From Cloacibacterium caeni (lineage in GTDB: Bacteria; Bacteroidota; Bacteroidia; Flavobacteriales; Weeksellaceae), in contig NZ_OU015321.1 in assembly GCF_907163105.1 (NCBI RefSeq), positions 2,495,001-2,559,000 on the forward strand: a stretch of DNA of 64,000 nt, in the 5' to 3' direction. A program made the position numbers and the translations under genes. Positions within the stretch are counted from its first letter, which is position 1. The number at the start of each line of letters is the position of its first letter. Positions 34,707 through 43,448 of this stretch are shown piece by piece. Under the pieces are notes generated by a model. It was given only the letters and a program-made list of their open reading frames with translations, ran no database searches and was not told the DNA's origin.

Positions 34707-34753
34707 GATAAATAATCTAATAATTTTGGTAGAATGCCGATAGATTATTTATT
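34707..34753. repeat. Inverted repeat upstream of serS
   Basis: GATAAATAATCTA (34707-34719) and TAGATTATTTATT (34741-34753) pair at 12 of 13 positions around a 21-nt loop. It lacks a T-run. Confidence 0.55.
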
Positions 34754-34872
34754 AGGACAATTTTAATTGGACTATTATAAATTACTAATCGGTATAATTC
34801 CGTAAATTTGCATAAATCATTAAAATTTGAGTTTTATTTCAGACTCAAATCTTAACTCTCAAACCAAATAAG

Positions 34873-36141
34873 ATGTTACAAGTAAGTTTTTTGCGCGAAG
34901 AAAAAGAACGCGTTTTAGAAGGTCTTAAAAAAAGAAATTTTAAGCAATTAGAATTGGTAGATGAAGCTATCCAATTAGATGACGAACGTAAAAAAACACA
35001 ACAAGAATTAGACTCGCAATTGGCTGAAATCAATAAAATTTCCAAAGAAATAGGTCTTTTAATGAAAGAAGGAAAAAAAGAAGAAGCTGAAGCTGCTAAA
35101 TCTAAAACTGCTCAATACAAAGAGTCTTCCAAAGAACTTACTACAAAACTTTCGGAAATTGAAACTTCTTTGCTTAATATTTTATACCAAATTCCTAATA
35201 TTCCTTATCATTTGGTTAAAGCTGGTGTTTCTGCAGATGATAATGAAATCGTTTATCAATCTCACGAAGTTCATGGATTGGGAGAAGGTGCAATTCCGCA
35301 TTGGGAATTGGCAAAAAAATATAATTTGATTGATTTTGAACTCGGAGTTAAAATCGCAGGTGCTGGTTTCCCAGTTTATTTAGGTAAAGGTGCAAGATTG
35401 CAAAGAGCTTTGGTTCAATATTTCTTAGATAAAAATACAGATGCTGGTTATTTGGAAGTAAATCCGCCACATGTTGTAAACGAAGCTTCTGGTTATGGAA
35501 CCGGACAATTGCCTGATAAAGAAGGTCAAATGTATCACGTAGGAATTGATGATTTATATTTAATTCCAACTGCAGAAGTTCCTGTAACGAATATTTACAG
35601 AGATGTGATTTTAGAAGAAAAAGATTTGCCAATTAAGAATACTGCTTTCTCACAATGTTATAGAAGAGAAGCGGGAAGTTATGGTGCTCATGTTCGTGGT
35701 TTGAACAGATTACACCAATTCGAAAAAGTAGAAATTGTAAGAATTGAAAAGCCTGAAAATTCTTATGCAGCTTTAGAAGAAATGGTAGCGCATGTAAAAT
35801 CTATTTTAGAAGATTTGGAATTGCCTTTCAGAATTTTAAGATTGTGTGGTGGAGACCAAGGTTTTACTTCTGCGATGACTTATGATTTCGAAGTTTGGAG
35901 TGCAGCTCAAGAAAAATGGTTAGAAGTTTCTTCGGTTTCTAATTTTGAAACTTTCCAGGCGAATCGTTTAAAATGCAGATTCAAAGGTGACGGAAAAACG
36001 CAATTAGCCCATACATTAAACGGTTCTGCAATGGCTTTACCAAGAATTATGGCAGCATTGTTAGAAAACAATCAAGTAGAAGGCGGAATTAAGTTACCGA
36101 AAAAAGTAGCGGCATACGCTAGATTTGAAATGATAGATTAA
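34873..36141 (+). CDS. serS: Serine--tRNA ligase
   Basis: SerRS charges tRNA-Ser. The N-terminal antiparallel coiled-coil arm that grips tRNA-Ser spans about residues 25-105 (Lys/Glu-rich, KKEEAEAAKSKTAQYKES). The class II core follows with motif 2 QCYRREAGSYG and motif 3 ALPRIMAALLENNQ. At 422 residues it is full length. A bidirectional terminator follows. I see no T-box or other RNA leader. Confidence 0.96.
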   Translation: MLQVSFLREEKERVLEGLKKRNFKQLELVDEAIQLDDERKKTQQELDSQLAEINKISKEIGLLMKEGKKEEAEAAKSKTAQYKESSKELTTKLSEIETSLLNILYQIPNIPYHLVKAGVSADDNEIVYQSHEVHGLGEGAIPHWELAKKYNLIDFELGVKIAGAGFPVYLGKGARLQRALVQYFLDKNTDAGYLEVNPPHVVNEASGYGTGQLPDKEGQMYHVGIDDLYLIPTAEVPVTNIYRDVILEEKDLPIKNTAFSQCYRREAGSYGAHVRGLNRLHQFEKVEIVRIEKPENSYAALEEMVAHVKSILEDLELPFRILRLCGGDQGFTSAMTYDFEVWSAAQEKWLEVSSVSNFETFQANRLKCRFKGDGKTQLAHTLNGSAMALPRIMAALLENNQVEGGIKLPKKVAAYARFEMID

Positions 36142-36178
36142 TATGCTTTTTGCATTCAGCAATTAGCTTTCAGTATAA

Positions 36179-36206
36179 AAAAACCACCGAAGTTTCGGTG
36201 GTTTTT
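36179..36206. terminator. Bidirectional terminator between serS and the 36210 gene
   Basis: AAAACCACCGAA and TTCGGTGGTTTT form a perfect stem with A and T runs, between convergent genes. Confidence 0.88.
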
Positions 36207-36209
36207 GTT

Positions 36210-36995
36210 TTATTCTGTAATGATGATTATTTTTTTGTCCTTTTCGTTGAGTTTTAAACTTTCGTCAAGAAGTTGTTCAAAAGAGAAAGACATATCAATG
36301 GTATAATCGTCTATTTTCTTTACCCAATCGTGTTTTCCTTGGATGGATTTTATTTTGGTTTCAAACTTAATTTTGTTGTTGAATTTAGTATTAAACATCT
36401 TCATCATAGCAAGTGCAGATTCTGCTTCTGCTTTAGCTGAATCCGTTTTAGCTTCTAAAGTCATTTCTTTTTTTAAGGTTTCAGAAAAAGTTTGAGGATT
36501 AAAATATTCTGTATCTAATGTTAATGTTTTTCCGTCCCAAATGGTGTTGTCAGAACTTGTGGCGCTTATAAAATTGTTTTTTTTAGATGTTCTAGAGAAA
36601 TTTTTGATTTCTTCTGGAGTTAATCTATCCATTTTAAAAGCAATTCCCGTCATTTCATTATTTTCAAAATTAGATTTTACAAACATTTTTTTGATTAACT
36701 GAATGCTGTCTTTGTCTTTCGTCATCGGGATTCCCTTTTTTTCTGAATCTTCTTGCATGATTTCGTACATGTTTTTCCAATCTCTAGGGTACATTTCGAA
36801 ATCTTTAAATTTATTATCAGAATTTGCAGAATCACCACCCATGTTTTTTGCCATCGCAAGTAAGTCTTTCATGTCAATGTTCATGAGAACGCTAGTGGTT
36901 TTATCTTGATGATAAGTGGTAACAGAATCTACAGCACAAGCTTGGAGAATAATGGCCAATAGAGGAATTAGCCAAAAAGTAAATTTTTTAAGCAT
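36210..36995 (-). CDS. Putative lipoprotein of unknown function
   Basis: A 261-residue lipoprotein. The signal peptide ends in LQAC (Cys19). The mature protein is soluble, Lys/Asp/Met-rich, with several predicted amphipathic strands near the C-terminus (YTIDMSFSFEQLL). No named domain is recognised. It lies just downstream of the cbb3 operon (39 bp after safE, same strand) and could be cotranscribed with it, but nothing in its sequence points to respiration. Confidence 0.75.
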   Translation of the reverse strand: MLKKFTFWLIPLLAIILQACAVDSVTTYHQDKTTSVLMNIDMKDLLAMAKNMGGDSANSDNKFKDFEMYPRDWKNMYEIMQEDSEKKGIPMTKDKDSIQLIKKMFVKSNFENNEMTGIAFKMDRLTPEEIKNFSRTSKKNNFISATSSDNTIWDGKTLTLDTEYFNPQTFSETLKKEMTLEAKTDSAKAEAESALAMMKMFNTKFNNKIKFETKIKSIQGKHDWVKKIDDYTIDMSFSFEQLLDESLKLNEKDKKIIIITE

Positions 36996-37034
36996 AGATT
37001 TGATTTTAAAATTCTGAGCTAAAAGTAAGAAAAT

Positions 37035-37769
37035 TTAGTGACAGTTTTCGTCTGAAGTTTTCTCTGAGTTCATTTTCTTTTCTACCTTCAAAGCTTCCTT
37101 TTTAGGAGAGATGTAAGGAATACCTAATTCTAGACCTCTTAGAATGAATAAACCTCCTAAAATGAGCATAATAATCGGTACAATCTTAAGAATTTTGTTT
37201 CTAAGAGCCGTGTTAATTAGATTTCCGAAAAGAACAGTGGCAAACATGAACGGAAATGTTCCCAAACCGAAAATGGCCATAAAACTTGCGCTTTGCCAAA
37301 TTCCGCCTGCTGCTAAACTTGCTGTAAGTGCCATATAAACCATTCCGCAAGGAAGAAGTCCGTTTAATAATCCTGTTAAAAATCGAGAGGAATAATCAGA
37401 TTTTTGTAAAAATTTTCCGAGATTGATTTTAACTTTGAGTAAAGCATTATTGATGGCTGGAATTTTAGATGCGAAATCTCCTCCGAAAGAGAAAAGTGCC
37501 ATAATCATCAATAAAACTCCTGCAAAAATGCTGATGTATTGCTGAATTCCTGCGAGCTGAAAACCTTCGCCTACAATTCCTACAATGGCTCCTAAAATAG
37601 AATAAGTGAGAATTCTCCCGAATTGATAAGTAAGATTTTGAAGATGGAAATTAACTTGTTGTTTTTTAGACAATCCTAGCGAAAGCGCAATGGGACCGCA
37701 CATTCCTATACAGTGGAATCCGCTTGCAAAACCTAAACCTAGTGCCGCTAAAATAAGGGTTATTTCCAT
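37035..37769 (-). CDS. SafE/DsbD-2 family membrane protein of the cbb3 cluster
   Basis: A 244-residue polytopic protein with about six to seven helices. It has the SafE/DsbD-like pattern GFHCIGMCGPIALSL at the N-terminus and LLPCGMVYMAL near residue 135, with conserved cysteines in both membrane half-repeats. In this family the cysteines are linked to electron or copper transfer across the membrane. It is the last gene of the cco operon and overlaps fixH by 10 bp, so a role in copper supply or assembly of the oxidase is likely. The C-terminus ends in a charged tail DENCH. Confidence 0.85.
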   Translation of the reverse strand: MEITLILAALGLGFASGFHCIGMCGPIALSLGLSKKQQVNFHLQNLTYQFGRILTYSILGAIVGIVGEGFQLAGIQQYISIFAGVLLMIMALFSFGGDFASKIPAINNALLKVKINLGKFLQKSDYSSRFLTGLLNGLLPCGMVYMALTASLAAGGIWQSASFMAIFGLGTFPFMFATVLFGNLINTALRNKILKIVPIIMLILGGLFILRGLELGIPYISPKKEALKVEKKMNSEKTSDENCH

Positions 37770-38209
37770 TCTACATCATAATCTACTTGGTAATCTTTTC
37801 CATCTTTGGTCCACAAAACTTTTAGTGTATATGAACCAGGAATCATAAAATTCTTAGGGATTAAAAAGCTATTATCAGCATCTAGTTGCACAGAACCTGT
37901 TTTGTCTTGGGTTTTGTCATTGGTTCTGTATAAATAGTATTCTATTTTAGCATTTTCATTGTTGATATCTTTAGGGAAAGCAATTCTAATTCCGTAAGGC
38001 AACTGTGCATATTGAGGTTTTGCAGTTAAGGTTGCGGCATTATTTTTAGCATCTATCACTTTTTGATAAGATAATTCGTCTTCATAATAATTTTCGGTAA
38101 CCAATTCGGAATTCTGTTTACCAATTGGAAAAATGAAAATTAAATACAAAATAAAGGATATAAAAAGTCCTAAAGCGACTACTATACCATGTCCCCAAGT
38201 GAATTTCAT
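37760..38209 (-). CDS. FixH family protein
   Basis: A 149-residue membrane-anchored protein. One N-terminal helix (about residues 8-27) precedes a periplasmic beta-sandwich with the FixH pattern YYEDELSYQKVIDAKNNA and a final GSYTLKVLWTKDGKDY segment. FixH (CcoH) assists maturation of cbb3 oxidase. It is located between ccoG and the SafE gene. Expression is presumably from the operon promoter before ccoS. Confidence 0.9.
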   Translation of the reverse strand: MKFTWGHGIVVALGLFISFILYLIFIFPIGKQNSELVTENYYEDELSYQKVIDAKNNAATLTAKPQYAQLPYGIRIAFPKDINNENAKIEYYLYRTNDKTQDKTGSVQLDADNSFLIPKNFMIPGSYTLKVLWTKDGKDYQVDYDVEWK

Positions 38210-38229
38210 TAAAAATATTTTTTAAAAAA

Positions 38230-39675
38230 TTAGAATTGTAACTTAAATGGCCCTTCAAAATTAGTTTCGAAAGTGTCTAAAAGTTTTCCTTTAGAATCAT
38301 AAACGCCAAAAGTAACAATTAATTTTGGTTGGTTCACTTCTTTTTCTGGGAAACTTACATTTACAGTTCCTTTGGTGATTTTGTCACGTTTTAGAGCGAT
38401 AGTACTGTTTCCACTGAAAATAACTTCACCATGTTTTGGTTCAATTACTTTTATGGTAACAAGTTTATCATCATTAGTTTTGTTTAGGAAGGTGTAATTG
38501 TAGGTATTATTAATTTTTCCGTCTTTCACATAGAAAGAACTTCCCGCTGGTTTGATGAATTTAGCTTCTAAACCACCTCTGTTGTTTAATAAATAGCCTA
38601 AAATACCTACTAATGCTAATAGAACAAGCGAGTATGCTTTCATTCTATTTGTAAATTTGAATTTTTCTTCTTTTTCGATTTCGTCTTCTGTAGCATAACG
38701 AATAAGACCTGTAGGTAAACCTGTTTTGATCATTACCTCATCACAAGCATCAATACACATGGTACAGTTGATACATTCTAGCTGTTGACCATTTCTGATG
38801 TCGATACCAGTAGGACAAACGACTACGCACTGATTACAATCGATACAATCTCCTTTTCCCTCGGCTTTTCTGTCTTCACCTTTTCTCCATTTTGCTCTGT
38901 TTTCTCCTCTTTTATAATCATAGAAAACGTTTACGGTTTCTTTGTCAATCAATACCCCTTGTAATCTACCATAAGGACAAACAAGTGTACAAACTTGCTC
39001 TCTGAACCAAGCAAAAACGAAGTAAAATAATCCTGTGAAAATTACCATTACAATGAAATTCGTAGGGTATTCTACAGGACCGCCTTTCATAATTTTAAGC
39101 GTATCTTCTACACCTACGATGTACATAAACATCCAATGCGTAATAATAAGGGAAATGACTACATATACAGACCATTTCAATCCTTTTTTCCAGATTTTTT
39201 CTGCATTCCAAGGTTGACTGGCTAATCTAATTTGTTTGTTTCTATCTCCTTCAATCCAAAATTCTATTTTACGGAAAACTCCTTCCATAAAAATAGTTTG
39301 AGGACAAATCCATCCACAGAAAATTCTTCCGAAAATTACGGTAAAGAGAATAATGAATACAAGAGAAGTAATTGCTCCTAATGCAAGAATAAAGAAGTCT
39401 TGCGGATAGAATGGTTGCCCGAAAATAAAAAATTCTCTATCGATAATATTTATTTTGAGCATTGCATTTCCATTTATTTTAAGAAATGGAGTAATAAAGA
39501 AAATGGCTAATAAAATGAACGTGACAATATCTCTGTAATTGGTAAATTTCCCTTTTGGTTTTTTAGGATATACCCATTTTCTAGAACCTGTTTGTTCTAT
39601 AGTTGCTACAGAATCTCTGAAGGTTTCTGCATGAATTACTTGACCAGCGCCAAATTGTTCTTCTTTATTAGCCAT
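38230..39675 (-). CDS. ccoG: cbb3 oxidase accessory ferredoxin-like protein CcoG
   Basis: CcoG (RdxA/FixG) is a membrane iron-sulfur protein thought to reduce Cu(II) for cbb3 assembly. The 481-residue protein has four to five helices in its first 240 residues, with the PolyFerredoxin-type motifs GWICPQTIF and CTLVCPYGRLQ. It then has two [4Fe-4S] sites, CIDCNQCVVVCPTG and CINCTMCIDACDE, another helix, and a C-terminal immunoglobulin-like domain (FixG_C). It is a full-length and typical member. Confidence 0.95.
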   Translation of the reverse strand: MANKEEQFGAGQVIHAETFRDSVATIEQTGSRKWVYPKKPKGKFTNYRDIVTFILLAIFFITPFLKINGNAMLKINIIDREFFIFGQPFYPQDFFILALGAITSLVFIILFTVIFGRIFCGWICPQTIFMEGVFRKIEFWIEGDRNKQIRLASQPWNAEKIWKKGLKWSVYVVISLIITHWMFMYIVGVEDTLKIMKGGPVEYPTNFIVMVIFTGLFYFVFAWFREQVCTLVCPYGRLQGVLIDKETVNVFYDYKRGENRAKWRKGEDRKAEGKGDCIDCNQCVVVCPTGIDIRNGQQLECINCTMCIDACDEVMIKTGLPTGLIRYATEDEIEKEEKFKFTNRMKAYSLVLLALVGILGYLLNNRGGLEAKFIKPAGSSFYVKDGKINNTYNYTFLNKTNDDKLVTIKVIEPKHGEVIFSGNSTIALKRDKITKGTVNVSFPEKEVNQPKLIVTFGVYDSKGKLLDTFETNFEGPFKLQF

Positions 39676-39745
39676 TTTTGTATGTTATTTATTATAAAAA
39701 CTAACTTTTCATATTTTCTTTTATAACAAATATAATTTTTTAATT

Positions 39746-40615
39746 TTATTTTTCCCAATTTGCCTTGGTTCCTTGTGGAGCAGCTCCACCAGCAGCATCT
39801 GGCATTTCTTGGTTAATGTGGTAGATGTATGCAGCTACTTTTTCGATGTCGTTACCGTTAAGAACTCCATTTTTACCGAAAGCTTGCATTGCAGGATTAT
39901 TTGGACTACCATTTTCTACCATGTTAAATACATTTTTGAATAATGATTTTTCTGGTTGGTTGATCCAGAAATCATCTGTTAAGTTTGGTCCAATTCCTCC
40001 TTTTCCACCTTCACTGTGACAAGATACGCAGTTGGTCTTGAAGATTTGTTCTCCTTCTGCAATATTATCTGCATTGTATTTTGCGGTTTCGATAGTTGCT
40101 TTAGGAGTAACCGCATCATAAGCAGCGATATCAGCTAATTGCTGTTTGTGCTCTGCTTCATATTCTTTGTCTGGGTGAGCAAAATCTGAAACTGAGTATG
40201 CAATTAAATAAACTACTGCATAAATTACGCCAAAGTAAAATAGACCTAACCACCATTTTGGTAATTGATTATCTAATTCTTTGATGCCATCAAAACCGTG
40301 GTCAATAAGAATGTCTTTTTCTTCAACATCTGATTGTTTTTTGAAAGCACTATCATATACTCTTTTGAAATATGGTATTTCTTTTTCTTTTAAGAAAGTT
40401 GCTTTTTCTTCATCGGTCATTTGCTTAAATCTTTCGTTTTCAGCTAATGCACCGATTGCATTGAAAATGTATGCTAAAACAATACCTATTACGATAGTTC
40501 CCCAGAAATAAGGAGAAGATAAGAAAGAGGTATTTTGTATAAACATGTAGAATAAAAATACTAAGATAAATAATATTGCTACTATGTTTACAAGTACGGG
40601 TGTTCTATGTTTCAT
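39746..40615 (-). CDS. ccoP: cbb3 cytochrome c oxidase subunit III, CcoP
   Basis: CcoP passes electrons to the catalytic subunit. The 289-residue protein has two N-terminal helices (about 10-26 and 36-55), then a CcoP/FixP N-terminal-type stretch with another helix (WWLGLFYFGVIYAVVYLIAYSV region, about 121-142). One c-type heme site follows: Cys196, Cys199 and His200 (CVSCH), with the likely axial Met243 in NPAMQAFG. Proteobacterial CcoP usually binds two hemes; only one CxxCH is present here. The tail is Gly/Ala-rich. Confidence 0.93.
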   Translation of the reverse strand: MKHRTPVLVNIVAILFILVFLFYMFIQNTSFLSSPYFWGTIVIGIVLAYIFNAIGALAENERFKQMTDEEKATFLKEKEIPYFKRVYDSAFKKQSDVEEKDILIDHGFDGIKELDNQLPKWWLGLFYFGVIYAVVYLIAYSVSDFAHPDKEYEAEHKQQLADIAAYDAVTPKATIETAKYNADNIAEGEQIFKTNCVSCHSEGGKGGIGPNLTDDFWINQPEKSLFKNVFNMVENGSPNNPAMQAFGKNGVLNGNDIEKVAAYIYHINQEMPDAAGGAAPQGTKANWEK

Positions 40616-40636
40616 GACTCTTGTTTTTTAGAACTT

Positions 40637-40819
40637 TTAATTGTTATGATCATCTTCTAAAGGAGCTTTTTCAACTTCGCTGTAGTGTTTTTTCGGTCTA
40701 GAAAGAACGTATAACACGGTGCTTATGAAAAATATAATAAAGATAATCATAGACAATGTTTGATAGAATCCTGCATTATCTATATTTGCTAAGATATCTT
40801 TAATATTACTTGGTATCAT
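40637..40819 (-). CDS. ccoQ: cbb3 oxidase small subunit CcoQ
   Basis: A 60-residue single-helix protein (helix about residues 20-40) between ccoNO and ccoP, with the FixQ/CcoQ pattern VLYVLSRPKKHYSEVEKAP after the helix. CcoQ stabilises the oxidase complex. The assignment rests on position, size and the basic segment after the helix. Confidence 0.88.
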   Translation of the reverse strand: MIPSNIKDILANIDNAGFYQTLSMIIFIIFFISTVLYVLSRPKKHYSEVEKAPLEDDHNN

Positions 40820-40845
40820 ATTGAAAAAACTCCTTTATTAGATTA

Positions 40846-43125
40846 TTAATTATTGCTTGCTGTTTTTACTTCGGTAGTTTTAATATCTGTACCTAATCTT
40901 TGTAAATAAGCAATTAAAGCAACGATTTCTCTCTTTTCTACAGGAACAAATGCTGCACCTTGCTGAGCTTTTTGAGCATCAAATGCTTTTTTGATTTCAG
41001 CATCACCAGAATAGATTCCTTCTACAATTTTAGCAGCTTGTTCGTCTACTAATTTGTCTACATTATTGATTTCTTCATCTGTATAAGGGTGACCAAATAC
41101 ATTTTTCAATAATACTAATTTATCCTTAGTTTTAGTTCTGTCTAGTTCGTTATAGATTAACCATGGATATCTTGGCATGATAGAACCTGGAGATGTAACT
41201 CTTGGGTTTAACATGTGTTTGAAATGCCAAGTATCTGGGTTTTTACCACCTTCTCTGTGTAAGTCTGGCCCAGTTCTTCTAGAACCCCATAAGAAAGGTC
41301 TATCAAAAACAAATTCACCAGCTTTAGAGTATTGACCGTTTTTACCATTGTAACGTACAACCTCATCTCTAAATGGTCTAATCATTTGAGTGTGGCACGC
41401 ATTACAGCCTTCTCTAATGTATAAGTCTCTACCTTCTAATTCTAGTGGAGAATAAGGTTTTACAGATGCAATGGTAGGAACATTATCTTTTACAGTAAGT
41501 GTAGGAATAATTTCTACCATACCACCAATTGCTAAAGCAATTGCTGATAAAACAGAAAAGTATAACGGCATTCTTTCTAACCAAAGGTGTTTTCCTTCTC
41601 CTTCTTTTCTAGCGTCAGAAATTTTAGCTAATGCAGGAGCTTCTACTGGAACTTCTTTTTCGAATGAACCTTGTCTTACAGTAGCAATAACATTAATAAC
41701 CATAAGAATAGAGCCAGTAAGATATAATAACCCACCAAAAAATCTCATTTGATAGTAAGGAATAATTGCCGTAACAGTATCTAAAAAGTTTTTATATACT
41801 AAAGTTCCATCTGGATTAAATTGTTTCCACATTAGACCTTGTGTAAATCCTGAAATATACATTGGTACTGCGTAGAAAATAATACCTAAAGTACCTAACC
41901 AGAAATGCCAATTTGCTAATTTTACAGACCACAATTTTGTTCTCCACATAATTGGTAGTAAATAATAAATCATACCAAATGCCATGAAACCATTCCATCC
42001 TAATGCACCTACGTGAACGTGTCCAATTACCCAATCTGTAAAGTGACCAATTTTATTTAATGTTTTTGTTGCTAAAAGCGGCCCTTCGAAAGTAGCCATA
42101 CCATAACAAGTAACTGCAACCACGAAGAATTTAAGAACAGGATTTTCTCTTACTTTATCCCAAGCTCCTCTTAAGGTTAATAAACCATTAAGCATACCTC
42201 CCCAAGATGGAGCAATAAGAGCAATAGAGAACGTAGTACCTAAAGCTTGTGCCCAACCTGGAATTGCTGTGTATAACAAGTGGTGAGGACCAGCCCAAAT
42301 GTAAACAAATATTAATGACCAGAAGTGGATGATAGAAAGTTTATAAGAAAACACAGGTCTATCAGCTGCTTTTGGCATAAAGTAATACATTAAACCAAGT
42401 ACTGGAGTTGTTAGGAAGAATGCTACCGCATTGTGACCATACCACCATTGTACTAAAGCATCTTTTACACCAGCATAAGCTGAATAAGATTTCCATCCTG
42501 CAAATGATAAAGGAACTTCTAGATTATTGAATACGTGTAGCATCGTAATACCTACCCATGTTGCAATGTAAAACCATATAGCAACATATAGGTGTCTTAC
42601 TCTTCTCTTGGCAATAGTACCAAACATATTAATACCCATTACAATCCAAATAATAGCAATCATAATGTCAATTGGCCATTCATGTTCTGCATATTCTTTA
42701 GAAGTATTTATACCCATTAGAAAGGTAATTGCTACTGTAACAATTATTAATTGCCATCCCCAGAAATTAATCCAAGAAAGGACGTCACTAAACATTCTTG
42801 CCTTTAATAATCTTTGTAAAGAATAATAAGCACCTGCAAAGAATCCATTACCTACAAATGCAAAAATAACTGTACTGGTGTGCAACATTCTCCATCTGCC
42901 AAATCCAAACGCACCATTAGTACTTACAAGTCCTTGAATGTCTCCACTTCTTAAACTTGCAATTGTAGGGTCATCTGTTCCAAAAAGGTATTCTGGTAAC
43001 TCTGGATAAAATAACATTGATGCAACAGTTACACCAAATGTAAAACCAAGTACTCCCCAGACTATTGTAGCGTAAAGAAACGCACGCACAATGCCATTGT
43101 CATAACTAAACTTTTGTGTTTCCAT
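40846..43125 (-). CDS. ccoN: Fused cbb3 cytochrome c oxidase subunits I and II (CcoNO)
   Basis: A 759-residue fusion. Residues 1-~490 are the heme-copper catalytic subunit with about 12 helices, heme/copper ligands at His231 (WWYGHNAVAFF) and the His281-His282 pair, and GHVHVGALGWNG near 368-379. A linker then leads to a CcoO-type part with one helix (about 518-540) and a c-heme site Cys574, Cys577 and His578 (GCNACHTQMIRPF), with Met650 as a candidate axial ligand. The enzyme reduces O2 to water with high affinity. As I recall, the fusion is a usual arrangement in Bacteroidota. Confidence 0.95.
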   Translation of the reverse strand: METQKFSYDNGIVRAFLYATIVWGVLGFTFGVTVASMLFYPELPEYLFGTDDPTIASLRSGDIQGLVSTNGAFGFGRWRMLHTSTVIFAFVGNGFFAGAYYSLQRLLKARMFSDVLSWINFWGWQLIIVTVAITFLMGINTSKEYAEHEWPIDIMIAIIWIVMGINMFGTIAKRRVRHLYVAIWFYIATWVGITMLHVFNNLEVPLSFAGWKSYSAYAGVKDALVQWWYGHNAVAFFLTTPVLGLMYYFMPKAADRPVFSYKLSIIHFWSLIFVYIWAGPHHLLYTAIPGWAQALGTTFSIALIAPSWGGMLNGLLTLRGAWDKVRENPVLKFFVVAVTCYGMATFEGPLLATKTLNKIGHFTDWVIGHVHVGALGWNGFMAFGMIYYLLPIMWRTKLWSVKLANWHFWLGTLGIIFYAVPMYISGFTQGLMWKQFNPDGTLVYKNFLDTVTAIIPYYQMRFFGGLLYLTGSILMVINVIATVRQGSFEKEVPVEAPALAKISDARKEGEGKHLWLERMPLYFSVLSAIALAIGGMVEIIPTLTVKDNVPTIASVKPYSPLELEGRDLYIREGCNACHTQMIRPFRDEVVRYNGKNGQYSKAGEFVFDRPFLWGSRRTGPDLHREGGKNPDTWHFKHMLNPRVTSPGSIMPRYPWLIYNELDRTKTKDKLVLLKNVFGHPYTDEEINNVDKLVDEQAAKIVEGIYSGDAEIKKAFDAQKAQQGAAFVPVEKREIVALIAYLQRLGTDIKTTEVKTASNN

Positions 43126-43145
43126 ATTAACTAATCACTTTAATT

Positions 43146-43325
43146 TTAATTTTTTTCTTCAGATTTTTCTTCTTCTATATCTGTTTTTTTGTCTTCTAAT
43201 AAAATTCTTACTGCGTGAGATTCGTCATCGTCAAACTGACCATTCTTGGCACTAATAATAAAGACTATTAGAAAAATTACAGCGATTGAGACACTGCAGA
43301 TGATCATTAAATAGAGAATTTCCAC
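43146..43325 (-). CDS. ccoS: cbb3 oxidase maturation protein CcoS (GTG start)
   Basis: A 59-residue gene, easily missed, that starts with GTG at 43325 and ends at the TAA at 43146. It has one N-terminal helix (EILYLMIICSVSIAVIFLIV) followed by the CcoS signature NGQFDDDESHAVRILLED. CcoS is needed for cofactor insertion into cbb3 oxidase. It lies 20 bp before ccoN. A -7 box at 43340-43333 ends 7 nt before the start codon, so the cco structural operon probably begins here with an almost leaderless message. Confidence 0.93.
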   Translation of the reverse strand: MEILYLMIICSVSIAVIFLIVFIISAKNGQFDDDESHAVRILLEDKKTDIEEEKSEEKN

Positions 43326-43332
43326 GATTTTA

Positions 43333-43361
43333 CAAATATAAAAGGATTTTGCGCTTCAAAA
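43333..43361 (-). promoter_or_regulatory. Promoter of the ccoS-ccoNO operon
   Basis: On the minus strand, TTTTG (43361-43357) and TATATTTG (43340-43333) are 16 bp apart. The box ends 7 nt before the ccoS GTG. Confidence 0.6.
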
Positions 43362-43424
43362 TTAATGTTTTTTAATGACTTTCATCATGGTCTGTTAAAA
43401 AAACGTTAATTTTAAAATATTCTA

Positions 43425-43447
43425 AATAAGATTTTTTTTATCTTATT
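43425..43447 (-). terminator. Hairpin after ccoI
   Basis: AATAAGAT and ATCTTATT form an 8-bp stem with a 7-nt loop directly after the ccoI stop. It could be a weak terminator or a symmetric operator for the ccoS promoter. Confidence 0.45.
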
Positions 43448-43448
43448 A

